Counted from the first letter of the stretch, positions 46,181-58,000 are shown. The stretch: 64,000 nucleotides of DNA from Acanthopleura granulata (GCA_016165875.1 JABBOT010000080.1:15470064-15534063); one strand, 5' to 3'. Translations and numbers: made by a program. The notes: generated by a model from the letters alone, not told the origin.

Positions 46181-48684
46181 CGGATGCGGAGATGATATTT
46201 GTTGAATGCGACTGGCGCACAAAACACAGACTAATAAATTGATTGATAAAAGCAATTGTCTACAAAATGAAATATTAGATAACACGATTATATATTATGG
46301 TAAGAGTTTCACGTCTACAGTTTGGTGGTCAGTTTGAAGATTCACAAACTCTTACCGGCAGAATGTCCTGATCAGGCTTCCGGACTTTGACAAGTGTGTG
46401 TATGAACTCAGACGTATAAGAAGGGCCTGTGCACATATTTATTCTGAGGATTGGTTTGTGCGATTGTGACCATTCTACGCAGACAACACGCTGGGTGGGT
46501 TTTATCTAAACCACGATTCCCAAGTGATATTTAATGAAGATGAAAATAAAGACATAGGAACTGGGATTAAAAAGCCTCGGGTCCTGTGATTAGCCAAATG
46601 GACGGGTAAACAGACGAACAGTGGTGGTGTTAAATACTAAACCCAACTTGTTAAACGGAATGAGCTGAATGGATATTCAGATTTGAATAATTCTGTGGCC
46701 AAAATATTGAACAGAATCGCCACGGTTCATGGGTTTGCGTGGTTTAATAATATCCATTTATCTTTAACCACTGACCTATAATAACTGTGATTAATATTAA
46801 TCATTCAGGAAAACTGGTCCCATTGTACAACAGAACAAAATTAAAATGGGGACTTAACAATGTACATTATGCCAATAGCGAAAAATGAGGCTGTACTGAT
46901 TAACTGATTGATTGCATATTGATGGAGACGTTTACACTCAGAGAGACCTCTGTTGTTGGCCCCGGTGTTTCTCACCAATGCGATCGTTGTGAGTTCAAGA
47001 TCAGCTCACGGTGCCTTCCTCTCCGCTCGTACGTAGGAAGGTCCGCCTGCAACCTGCGGATGGCCGTAGACTTCCCTCGGGATCCGTCCGGATTCCTCCC
47101 ACCATAATTCTAACCGCCGTCGGATAAGTAAAATGCTGTGAGTACGGCGTAAAAAACATTCTTCAAATCAAATCAAACCAAGCTGTTGTTTGGGTATTTG
47201 CTGAACCTCTAAGCTCTCTGGTGGTATAACTACTTCTCCATGTGGACTAAACAAATCACCTGATCACAAAGGTGGAACGGACATGTTAAAAAATGTGACA
47301 TAATTGCACAATTATATGCTGACTAGCATTATTGTTTCATTAAGGTGAATCATACAGGGTTTCAATCAGGGAAGGAATTATTTTGCATGCATACCTATGT
47401 GTTGTACGTGATGTAATAACGCTTCTGGGAATGTCTGACCTTTTATCCATGATCAAGCCAGCATGTGTGTCAGGGGACACCAGAGCTTGTGCACGCTGAA
47501 CTAGGTAAAAAGCAAGACATGAATATTAGGCCTGGATTGCAAACATTGCGGTGTCAGCAGGGTGGACCGGCTGCTCCTCTAATCCATGGATTGCATGGTC
47601 AAAACATGAATTTTAAAGAGAAAAGCCGGTTTTCAGGTTCAATAATTGATCATTCTTTTCGCGTAAGACTCAATAATGTCAAAGGGAAGGCATTTCAGGA
47701 CGGAATTTCTACCAAACATAAACTATTTAAGCTTGTATATGTCACGTGAATGGGTATGGTATGCAGGGAGGGAAGTATGTCAGTTGCAATAGCTCTTAAA
47801 GGCAGTAAAGCTTTGGTATGTAAATCACAGTCACCGGCGTCGCATGCGCCGGAGCTAGTCATAGATCATGGGAGGCGCGGTCAGTGTTTTCTGAATATAC
47901 AACTGTCTCGAAATTAGTGGAAAGACCGTAGTTTGTGGCAAACTTTGCTGGTTTTTTTAAAAATAACAAGTGTTGGGTTAAACGTATGATATATCTGCCC
48001 CTCTCAACATTATTTGCTCCGTGAGTTTTTCCCAATGTTTGACAGATCTCATCTTTCAGTGATTTCACCCCTCCGAGCCGTGGTGAACTGACCTCATCTC
48101 TGCCCTCTGCCTGTCAGTTCACCTCGCCTGTCCTACCAATGGTAGGCTCACCTCAACTCTGTTGTCCCACAAGCAGAAAACAGCGAATTCTGTTGGATCT
48201 TTGTTGCATTGGAGGGATGTTTTCTGGTTTCTGGATGTTTCGCAAACATTAATTGATATCAAGCAGAGAATTAAGTCTGAGCCATTAACCTGTATACTTC
48301 TTGTTAAAAGCCTATACCAGATATCTGTCCAAATTTCATTTATGTAACATATAGATCGTTTCCAGTAGGAAATTTCTATGCTCAAAAGTTTCATAAAGGT
48401 CTCTCATTGTATGTAATCTAGATTTTATCGTGTTAATTATTTAACATTTGTAAAGAACGTGGTAATTTCTTTTCACTGTCGTGTTTTCTGAGGTCCTCAA
48501 ATCTGCTGTTCATAGATGTCACATAGCACATTGATCTGCAAAATAAATACATAAACAATATGTCCCACTGGAATTGGGCTACGTCCTCCGTAAATAATAA
48601 AACAGAAGTACAGGCCATACTGAAGGCAAAGACTTACTCTTTCCCACACATGACGTCAGATAGACATAAATCCATTCGGGAGAC
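46181..48684 (+). repeat. Array unit 3 (D, SINE, E and H blocks)
   Basis: It begins with CGGATGCGGAGATGATATT, the same point where the D region of unit 1 starts near 40075, and runs through D (46370-46700), a SINE (46960-47180), E (47460-47750) and H (48060-48680). Blocks A, B, C and G are absent. It is closest to unit 1, with which it shares the SINE. Confidence 0.7.
46960..47180 (+). repeat. SINE family A in array unit 3, same site as in unit 1
   Basis: CACCAATGCGATCGTTGTGAG, TACGTAGGAAGGTCCGCC, CAACCTGCGGATGGCCGTAG, CCTCCCACCATAATTC and ACGGCGTAAAAAACATTC are in order. Flanks are TGTTGTTGG (46951-46959) and CTGTTGTTTGG (47183-47193). Position and flanks equal those of the copy in unit 1, so both descend from one insertion. 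Confidence 0.92.
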
Positions 48685-49046
48685 TTTATTTGCCATTGAA
48701 GATTAGGTTAGTCTTATCAGATCACATTTGAATATTTAATGACAGGTACATCAGGTACATAGGTGAAAAGCTCCTTGAGCGAGGCGGAGATCGTTTGACG
48801 TGGGAACTCACACAACACCACGTACATCGTCTTATAGGCAAATCAGATATCTGGCACATTTATGCATACATCCTCGAGGGGACAAACTCTTGTGAACGTT
48901 ACTAAATATTGGGAAATAGTGAAATGTAGTTTCACTCTATTTGCATGCAAATATTTTGCAACGGTAGTTGGACTTTCCGTTGATTGGGATTGTCATTATC
49001 TCAATCACCACCAATCAGAACCCGATGTTAAGTCGGGATCGGTGTA

Positions 49047-49217
49047 ATGGGTAGCCAGAAAACAGATGGACTTTTGCTCGCTGTGTTTGTCATGTGCTGC
49101 AGTATTACCTTAGGGGTGCATTTAATGAAACAATCATCAGGGGGATTACTCCGTGAAAGGGAGGTTTTTGCATGGACAGAATACAATGGTTACCTTTCGC
49201 AACGACCTCTCGCTTAG
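49047..49217 (+). other. 56-codon frame with hydrophobic N-terminal segment (left copy)
   Basis: Starting ATGGGTAGCC, it reads MGSQKTDGLLLAVFVMCCSI and continues to a stop at 49215. Residues 8-27 would make a signal peptide or membrane anchor. The start codon overlaps by one base the stop of a preceding frame (48862-49047). Other units keep a similar motif, C-(S/N)-I-(T/V)-L-G-(V/L)-H-(I/L) then K-Q-S-S, but in shifted or interrupted frames. It could be an exon of an unrecognised gene or chance; no homologue is recognised. Confidence 0.25.
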
Positions 49218-49403
49218 TCGTGATCAGGACGAGGTACAAGTATTTCGACATGATCCCAGTCAGTGATATGTGCTAACCGCACTTATGATAGGCGGAACAT
49301 TGCCAGTATATATCTTGTTTCAATATAACACGCTGTTCATATACTTAAAAAATCGAATTGCATGCATGCGTGTAATGAAAGCAATTAAGGTTGTTACAAT
49401 TGG

Positions 49404-49492
49404 TTATCTCTTAACCATATTGTTTCCAATGAAAAGGACACCTTTAGATCTCTTAACCATATTGTTTCCAATGAAAAGGACACCTTTAGACG
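49404..49492 (+). repeat. 42-bp exact tandem duplication
   Basis: A 42-bp word starting ATCTCTTAACCATATTG and ending GGACACCTTTAG occurs twice head to tail without change. The same duplication is in unit 5 (about 52658-52746) but not in units 2 or 6, so it arose before the unit 4/5 duplication and after those units split. Confidence 0.92.
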
Positions 49493-51839
49493 CGTGCATA
49501 ATCTTTGAGTCGTGTACGTTGAACCCAGTTTGGACAACAGAACAGAGACTTGGGCCTGTAAATTAATGAATAAAACGGGTTGTCTAAAAATGACTGAATT
49601 TCATTCGAATTTATTGTAATTTCAGGTATAAGATGGAAAACATCGGGAGCTCGTTATCTATGTCCTGACAAGGCTTCCTAGATAGGATTTGTGCGATTCG
49701 AGAAAATCTACGTAGAGAACGCAGAACATTTATTTCAAACCAGGATTTCCAAGTGATATTTAATGAAGATGACAATAAAGGCATAGGAAATGGGATTAAA
49801 AAAGCTTCTTATCGAGTAATTAGTCAAATGGACGGGTAAACAGACAGACAACGATTGATGATGGCGTTAAATACTAAACGCAACTTGTTAAGCGGTATCA
49901 ACTGAATGGATACAACAGATTGAGTTGCCACACGATCACAATCAAATTGGCATGAACTGAAGCAGTGTGTTTGCATGATACAATAAAGGACATTAATCTT
50001 TAACCACGGACCTAGAATTACGGAATAAAACCAATTATTCAGGAAAAAAAACAGGTCGTATTATACAATGGGGAAGATCAAAATTAAAATGGCGACTTTA
50101 CATGGTGCATTAAGCCTATTGCTACATATGAGCCTGTACTAAATCAAGGATCATATGGTTGAGGGATTAATTAATTGATTGATTGTAGATTAATAAAGGC
50201 GTTTACACTCACATAGACCTCTGTTTGAGCATTTGCTGAATCGCGGAGATATCTAGTCGTATAAACACGTTTCCCTTTGCAATAAACAAATCACCTGCTC
50301 AGAAACACGGAACGGTGTTGAAAATAAAATCATCCAGCGTAATCGAATGACATAATTGCCCAATCATATGCAGAGTAGCATTATTGTTTCATTCAGGTTA
50401 ATCATACATGGTTCTGTGGTTGTTTCATAATCGAGCTGTCTTTGCCTGGCCACAGGTTACGCGTGATGTTATGACGCTTACAGCGATGCCGGACCGCTTA
50501 TGTAATCAAACCAGGATATTTGTTACCAAACCAACATATTTGGGCATCAAACCTTTAGCACACCGTAGACGGTAAAAAGAATTACATGTGTGTTAGGCTA
50601 GGAATAATAACATGGCAGTGCAGGCAAGGTGGCGTGGTTGCTCTTCTAATGCATGGATTGCCTTGTAAAAGCGTGACTTTTACTGAGAAATGTCGGTTTT
50701 CAGGTTTAATAATTCATAATTCTTGTCGCACCGGACTGAATAATCATAAAGGAAGTGTACTTCAGGATGGAATCTCTACCAAAGACAAAACAATTAAGCT
50801 TGTCTATGTCAAGTGCATAGGTACGGTGTACAGGGAAGGGTGTATGTGAGTTAACAGATGTCAAAGTGTTTGCTTTTGGTATGTAAATGCGAGGCACCAG
50901 GGGCATTTGCATGCCTCTGAACTTCATCGACGCAAAGGAGATGCTCTCAAGGACACCCGAACATACAACTGTGTCATAGCAATCCAAAGTGATAAAAAAA
51001 AAATCCTTCCAATCGTATGGCTAATTTTTCAGCTCGATAGTTTTGATCTCGTAACAATAATTCCCTTATAACAGTGACCTTAACTCTGCCTTCTGCCTCT
51101 GTCAGGTCACTTCGCCTCTCTGATCATTTGGTGGAGTGACCTCCGGTTTGCCCACTGGCTCTTTCCGGTCACTTCACCTGTCCGATCGTTGGTGGGATCC
51201 TACCCTCATCAGAAACCATTGTAAGTTGCATTTGAAACAGATTTATCCCAGTTGACTTTAAATTCGCTTTAAAACGGTAATGCGAATAAAATCCAAAGAT
51301 TCGGGTACATTGTCTTTTTCATATTTTTTTGAACGGGATACAGTACAGTAAGTATACAGACGTCTGCTAATATTAATTGATCCGAAGCAGACGATAAACT
51401 TTAAGCCATTACTCGCAGCACATACTCCAAAAGTCACGTGGTACGTCGTACGCATTTTGTTCCAAGCAGAAAAGCCATCAAGATTTCCGTACAAATTTCA
51501 CTAATGCAAAATATAGATCGTTTCTATGTAGAAATCTCTTAACTCATCTCAGCAGTTTTACAAAGGACTTTCAGTGTACCCGTGAATTTATTGCGTTCAT
51601 TGTTTAACATCTGTAAACCCTACAGAATGTTACTTTTCATCGCCTTATTTTCTCAGGTCAATATATTTGATTTTTCAGTGTGGTAGAGCACACTGATCTG
51701 ATATATAAATGAATAATATGTTGGATTGTGATTTGGTTAAGGCTTGTGCAAAAAATAAACTATAAGCAAAGACCATATAGCCTGAACAAAGACTTTACCA
51801 TTCCCACATCTGACGTCAGATAAACAAACACCCATTCCT

Positions 51840-54800
51840 GAGACTTCATCTGCCAATAAAGTGTAGGTTAGCCTCATCAGGTCACATTTGAATATTTAAT
51901 GGCAGGTATATCAAGCAAAACTCCTTGGTCGAGGCTTAGATCGTTTGACGTGAGAACTATCAGCTATCAGCTGATAGGCAAATCAGATATCTGGCACATT
52001 TATCTTTAGTCCTTCTCACTTCAGTAGCCCGTTGCAGCGTTTTGTACGTGCTTATTGTTTCGTTGGCGTTGGTGTTTACTTTTCTCTCTGGCATATCTTA
52101 TGATGTTGCCCATTACATACATCCTCGAGGGGATAAACTCTTGTGAACGTTACTAAATATTGGGAAATAGTGAAATGTAGTTTCACTCTATTTGCATGCA
52201 AATATTTTGCAACGGTAGTTGGACTTTCCGTTGATTGGGATTGTCATTATCTCAATCACCACCACCAATCAGAACCCGATGTTAAGTCGGGATCGGTGTA
52301 ATGGGTAGCCAGAAAACAGATGGACTTTTGCTCGCTGTGTTTGTCATGTGCTGCAGTATTACCTTAGGGGTGCATTTAATGAAACAATCATCAGGGGGAT
52401 TACTCCGTGAAAGGGAGGTTTTTGCATGGACAGAATACAATGGTTACCTTTCGCAACGACCTCTCGTTTAATCGTTGTCAAGGCAAAATACAAGTATTTC
52501 GACATGATCCCAGTCAGTGATATGTGCTAACCGCACTTATGATAGGCGGAACATTGCCAGTATATATCTTGTTTCAATATAACACGCTGTTCATATACTT
52601 AAAAAATCGAATTGCATGCATGCGTGTAATGAAAGCAATTAAGGTTGTTACAATTGGTTATCTCTTAACCATATTGTTTCCAATGAAAAGGACACCTTTA
52701 GATCTCTTAACCATATTGTTTCCAATGAAAAGGACACCTTTAGACGCGTGCATAATCTTTGAGTCGTGTACGTTGAACCCAGTTTGGACAACAGAACAGA
52801 GACTTGGGCCTGTAAATTAATGAATAAAACGGGTTGTCTAAAAATGACGAATTCCATTCGAATTTATTGTAATTTCAGGTTTAAGATGGAAAACATCGGG
52901 AGCTCGTTATCTATGTCCTGACAAGGCTTCCTAGATAGGATTTGTGCGATTCGAGAAAATCTACGTAGAGAACGCAGAACATTTATTTCAAACCAGGATT
53001 TCCAAGTGATATTTAATGAAGATGACAATAAAGGCATAGGAAATGGGATTAAAAAAGCTTCTTATCGAGTAATTAGTCAAATGGACGGGTAAACAGACAG
53101 ACAACGATTGATGATGGCGTTAAATACTAAACGCAACTTGTTAAGCGGTATCAACTCAATGGATACAACAGATTGAGTTGCCACACGATCACAATCAAAT
53201 TGGCATGAACTGAAGCAGTGTGTTTGCATGATACAATAAAGGACATTAATCTTTAACCACGGACCTAGAATTACGGAATAAAACCAATTATTCAGGAAAA
53301 AAAACAGGTCGTATTATACAATGGGGAAGATCAAAATTAAAATGGCGACTTTACATGGTGCATTAAGCCTATTGCTACATATGAGCCTGTACTAAATCAA
53401 GGATCATATGGTTGAGGGATTAATTAATTGATTGATTGTAGATTAATAAAGGCGTTTACACTCACATAGACCTCTGTTTGAGCATTTGCTGAATCGCGGA
53501 GATATCTAGTCGTATAAACACGTTTCCCTTTGCAATAAACAAATCACCTGCTCAGAAACACGGAACGGTGTTGAAAATAAAATCATCCAGCGTAATCGAA
53601 TGACATAATTGCCCAATCATATGCAGAGTAGCATTATTGTTTCATTCAGGTTAATCATACATGGTTCTGTGGTTGTTTCATAATCGAGCTGTCTTTGCCT
53701 GGCCACAGGTTACGCGTGATGTTATGACGCTTACAGCGATGCCGGACCGCTTATGTAATCAAACCAGGATATTTGTTACCAAACCAACATATTTGGGCAT
53801 CAAACCTTTAGCACACCGTAGACGGTAAAAAGAATTACATGTGTGTTAGGCTAGGAATAATAACATGGCAGTGCAGGCAAGGTGGCGTGGTTGCTCTTCT
53901 AATGCATGGATTGCCTTGTAAAAGCGTGACTTTTACTGAGAAATGTCGGTTTTCAGGTTTAATAATTCATAATTCTTGTCGCACCGGACTGAATAATCAT
54001 AAAGGAAGTGTACTTCAGGATGGAATCTCTACCAAAGACAAAACAATTAAGCTTGTCTATGTCAAGTGCATAGGTACGGTGTACAGGGAAGGGTGTATGT
54101 GAGTTAACAGATGTCAAAGTGTTTGCTTTTGGTATGTAAATGCGAGGCACCAGGGGCATTTGCATGCCTCTGAACTTCATCGACGCAAAGGAGATGCTCT
54201 CAAGGACACCCGAACATACAACTGTGTCATAGCAATCCAAAGTGATAAAAAAAAAATCCTTCCAATCGTATGGCTAATTTTTCAGCTCGATAGTTTTGAT
54301 CTCGTAACAATAATTCCCTTATAACAGTGACCTTAACTCTGCCTTCTGCCTCTGTCAGGTCACTTCGCCTCTCTGATCATTTGGTGGAGTGACCTCCGGT
54401 TTGCCCACTGGCTCTTTCCGATCACTTCACCTGTCCGATCGTTGGTGGGATCCTACCCTCATCAGAAACCATTGTAAGTTGCATTTGAGACAGATTTATC
54501 CCAGTTGACTTTAAATTCGCTTTAAAACGGTAATGCGAATAAAATCCAAAGATTCGGGTACATTGTCTATTTCATACTTTTTTGAACGGTACACAGCACA
54601 GTAAGTATACAGACGTCTGCTAATATTAATTGATCCGAAGCAGACGATAACCATTAAGCCATTACTCGCAGCACATATTCCAAAAGTCACGTGGTACGTC
54701 GTACGCATTTTGTTTCAAGCAGAAAAGCCATCAAGATTTCCGTACAAATTTCACTAATGCAAAATATAGATCGTTTCTATGTAGAAATCTCTTAACTCAT

Positions 54801-55089
54801 CTCAGCAGTTTTACAAAGGACTTTCAGTGTACCCATGAATTTATTGCGTTCATTGTTTAACATCTGCAAACCCTACAGAATGTTACTTTTCATCGCCTTA
54901 TTTTCTCAGGTCAATATATTTGATTTTTCAGTGTGGTAGAGCACACTGATCTGATATATAAATGAATAATATGTTGGATTGTGATTTGGTTAAGGCTTGT
55001 GCAAAAAATAAACTATAAGCAAAGACCATATAGCCTGAACAAAGACTTACCTTTCCCACATCTGACGTCAGATAAACATAAACCCATTC
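51840..55089 (+). repeat. Array unit 5
   Basis: A, complete B (with the hydrophobic frame leading to CATACATCCTCGAGG), the 56-codon frame, G, D, E and H. It matches unit 4 almost exactly from 52116 onward, and its H-A part (51.06-52.1 kb) matches the H-A part of unit 6 equally well. Confidence 0.85.
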
Positions 55090-55370
55090 CTGAGACTTCA
55101 TCTGCCAATAAAGTGTAGGTTAGCCTCATCAGGTCACATTTGAATATTTAATGGCAGGTATATCAAGTAAAACTCCTTGGTCGAGGCTTAGATTGTTTGA
55201 CGCGAGAACTATCAGCTGATAGGCAAATCAGATATCTGGCACATTTATCTTTAGTCCTTCTCACTCCAGTAGCCCGTTGTAGATTTTTGTGCGTGCTTAT
55301 TGTTTCGTTGGCGGTGGTGTTTACTTTTCTCTCTGGCATATCTTATGATGTTGCCCATTACATACATCCT
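52116..55370 (+). repeat. Recent 3.25-kb tandem duplication, right copy
   Basis: Second copy of 48865-52115, 3255 bp long. Visible differences are scattered single bases plus tiny indels (for example near 51310/54560). Confidence 0.93.
52301..52471 (+). other. 56-codon frame with hydrophobic N-terminal segment (right copy)
   Basis: Same protein as 49047-49217 except for the last residue (V for A) before the stop at 52469. Being inside a recent duplication, its conservation is not independent evidence for function. Confidence 0.25.
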
Positions 55371-58000
55371 CGAGGGGATAAAAATCTTGTGAATCGTAAT
55401 AAATACTGGGAAATAGTGAAATGCAGTTTCACTGTGTTCGTGTGCAAATACTTTTCGGTTGATTTGGGCTGCCATTATCTCAATCACCACCACCAAATCA
55501 GAACCCGATGTTAAGTCAGGATCGGTGTGATGGTATGGCCTGAGAACAGACGGACTGTTGTTCTTTTTGTTTGTCATGTACTGCAATATTACCGTAGGGG
55601 TATATATAACAGAAAGCTCACCAGAGGGCTCCAACACAGACGTGTGGCACTTTCTCACATGATCAATACTAATTATACACGTGGTGCTCCGATGATGACC
55701 CTGTCTCAAACCGAGAGGTAGGCTGAGAGTTAGTGATTGAAAACAAAGAAGGTGGGCAAAAAAAAGAATAAGAACAGGTTTAACTTCTGTCAAGCATAGC
55801 CTACATTTGAACGTACCTCTCTTCTTGTGTGAAGGAGTAACGCTCCCAGGTTACATCTTCTACAGGATCTTCAAAGTCAAAACGTCACTGGGGAGAAACT
55901 TTTGCGGTCTTGTATAACACAGAGGTGGAGCCAGGATGATTCAATAGGTACGACATAAAACAAAGTTTAGAAAAACGTCGAAGTTGGTGTTCCAAAAAAG
56001 CTGACACCGCAAACTCGATTGTTCTGTGTGGGTTTTGCTGGAGGAGTTTCTGGCGGTTCTCTGCGGGGATTTCCAGAAGAACATTACAACAAGACGATGA
56101 TCAATACTAAACCCGCACGACCTCATATGAGGTGGGTTATCTTGCCATTTGTCCCTTAGGACAGGCACTGGTTAAATTTGGCTCCTGGAAAAACACGCCC
56201 TACGAATATTAAATCATGATTTCTTAGATTGATTGCTCTTTCTGGAACGCTTATATCGTAAGGACCTACAACAAACATGCGCTCTAGGGCGTCACTCTGG
56301 TTGCTTGAGACGCTCCTAGAGTATCAGGCTTGATGACCTTTGTGTCCCTAAACACAGTCTCACTGTAACACGTTGTTCATACACCTAAGATATCGAATTG
56401 CATGCATGCGTGTAACAATAACCTGTTGTTACAATAGATTAACATACTGACATTGTTTCCATGGAACAAGTAACAGCTAGACATGCACATTGAGTCCTGT
56501 ACATAGTATTCGTTGAATACAATTTGGACGAGGAAACATAGATTTAGGTTTGTAAATAGATGGATAAAACGGGTTATCTACAAAATACTAAATGCCATTC
56601 GGACTTATTGTAATTTCAGGTGGTAAAATTCGAGACATGGTTACTTGTGGATTATCGTGAGGGCTTTGGTCAGCCTGTGTATGAACACAGATGGGAAGGG
56701 CCTGTGTACACATTTGTTTTGAGGATGGGTTTGTGTGGATCGTAAAAATCTACGCAGACAGTACTCTGTATGGGCGTTATTCAAACTACTATTCCCAAGT
56801 GGTATTTAATGAAGGCGACTGTAAAAGTACAGGAATTGGGATTTAAAAAACCTCTTGTCGAGTGATTAGCCAAACAGACAGGTGAACAGACAGACGAGGA
56901 TTGATGGCGGCGTTAAATCCTAACGCAACTTGTTAAACGCAATCTATTGAATGGATACGACAGATTTGAATAATTATGTTGTCACAGCACCGCAAATAAA
57001 TTGGCGTGGTTTGCATGATATAACAAAAGATATTAATCTTTAAGCACTGACCACCAAATACGGACTAAAACTAATTATTTACAGGTCATACTATACAATA
57101 GGACAGATCAAAATTAAAATGGCGATTGTAGAGTGTACACATAAGACGCTGTGCTAAATCAAGAATCATGTGATTGATGGATTATTAATTTATTGATTGT
57201 AGATTGATAGAGACGTTTAAACTCAGAAATTCTGACTTCTGTTGTTTGGTTATTTGCTGAACCCCGGAGCTATCTAGTCGCATAAATACGTCTCCATTTG
57301 TAATAAACAAATCACCTACTCAGAAACGCGGAACGATGATGAAAATAAAACCATCCAGCGTAATCGAGTGATATAATTTCAAGATCATGTGCAGAGTAGC
57401 ATTACTGTTTCATTCAGTCGAATCACACAAGCGTCTATCAGGGTTTCATTGTCGAGATGTTCTGTATGTGGTTATACGTTACGCGTGAGGTTATAACGCC
57501 TACAGCGATGACGGACCTCTCATCCAAACAAGTCAGAATATTCGTCACAGACACAAAACCTTTTTCACACTGTAGACGGTGAAAAGCAAAACGTATATTA
57601 GGCTAGGAATAATAACATAGCTGTGTAGGCAAGGTGGAGTGGCTGCTCTTTTAATGCATGGATCACCTTGTAAAACCGTGATTTTTACTGCGAAATGTCG
57701 GTTTTCAGGATTAATAATTGATAATTTTTTTCTCGCAAGACTGAATAATGATAAAGAAAATGAATTTCAAAATTTAATTTGCACTAAACTTAAATCAATT
57801 AAGCAAATCTATGTCAAATATATTGGTGTGTTGTACAGACAATATCAATTCTCAAAGTCAACGGTGAAAGTGAGTAAATCCAAGGCACAGTGTTAGTGGC
57901 GCCTGAGCTGGTCATCGACCCACGAGGTGGGCGGGGGACGTACTCGGTGTTATCGTAATATACAACAGTCCGATATATGTATAAGGCTGACATAACCGGT
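55090..58000 (+). repeat. Array unit 6
   Basis: A, B, a short post-B region, C (about 55775-56250), G, D and E (57540-57830), then sequence like that after E of unit 3 (CTGAGCTGGTCATCGA near 57905). Block C is kept here and in units 1 and 2, unlike units 4 and 5. No SINE at the shared site: TTCTGTTGTTTGGTTATTTG (about 57239) is the empty form. Confidence 0.8.
55197..55514 (+). other. 105-codon frame over block B, possible membrane-anchored peptide
   Basis: The frame reads FLCVLIVSLAVVFTFLSGIS, a hydrophobic segment of signal-anchor type, followed by YDVAHYIHPRGDK and YWEIVKCSFTVFVCKYF. Units 2 and 5 keep the hydrophobic part but stop at once after the HPRGDK word because of a small indel. 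Unit 4 lacks the hydrophobic part but keeps the later half open. A mixed state of this kind suggests decay or an undetected intron boundary. No family is recognised. Confidence 0.25.

Larger units (their letters stand above)
48685..51839 (+). repeat. Array unit 4
   Basis: A, a shortened B lacking about 115 bp before CATACATCCTCGAGG, the 56-codon frame region, G, D, E and H. Block C is deleted, as in unit 5. From 48865 on it is almost identical to unit 5. Confidence 0.85.
48865..52115 (+). repeat. Recent 3.25-kb tandem duplication, left copy
   Basis: This 3251-bp segment repeats as 52116-55370 with very few differences. Two frames inside (49270-49566 and 50586-50849) are identical at protein level to their partners (52524-52820 and 53839-54102). 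The three breakpoints fall at the same word, CATACATCCTCGAGGGG, at 48865, 52116 and 55371. Confidence 0.93.
37400..58000 (+). repeat. Tandem array of about six large diverged units
   Basis: Blocks recur in the same order and orientation. For reference: H (landmark TTTCCGTACAAATTTCACTAA), A (GATCACATTTGAATATTTAAT), B (CATACATCCTCGAGGGGATA), C (AAACACGCCCTACGAATATT, then AAATCATGATTTC), G (TTGAACCCAGTTTGGACAAC; GAATTCCATTCGAATTTAT), D (AAATGGACGGGTAAACAGAC; TTAAATACTAAACGCAACTT), E (GACTGAATAATCATAAAGGA; GGATGGAATCTCTACCAAAG). Block A recurs near 38210, 41660, 48690, 51860 and 55110; D near 40270, 44130, 46370, 49665, 52915 and 56660; E near 41350, 47465, 50530, 53780 and 57550. Cleanest period is about 3.25 kb. 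Unit divergence ranges from near identity (units 4 and 5) to perhaps a quarter of bases. No transposase, RT or terminal repeat defines the unit, and no gene is recognised. Confidence 0.85.

Noticed and set aside
50586..50849. Open frame in block E, present in all five E copies without frame breaks over about 60 codons
   Set aside because: Hand comparison of units 3 and 4 over 42 codons gave about 14 amino-acid-changing and 5 silent differences, close to what neutral DNA would give. The lack of indels is interesting but not enough to call a gene.
48865..55370. Transposon as explanation of the 3.25-kb duplication
   Set aside because: The copies abut directly with breakpoints inside a homologous block, which fits unequal crossover. 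No terminal repeats or target duplication are seen.
55251..55793. 180-codon open frame on the minus strand, one of the longest in the window
   Set aside because: It runs antisense through array blocks B and C. The same region in units 2 and 5 does not keep the frame open, and it has no domain. Treated as a chance frame.
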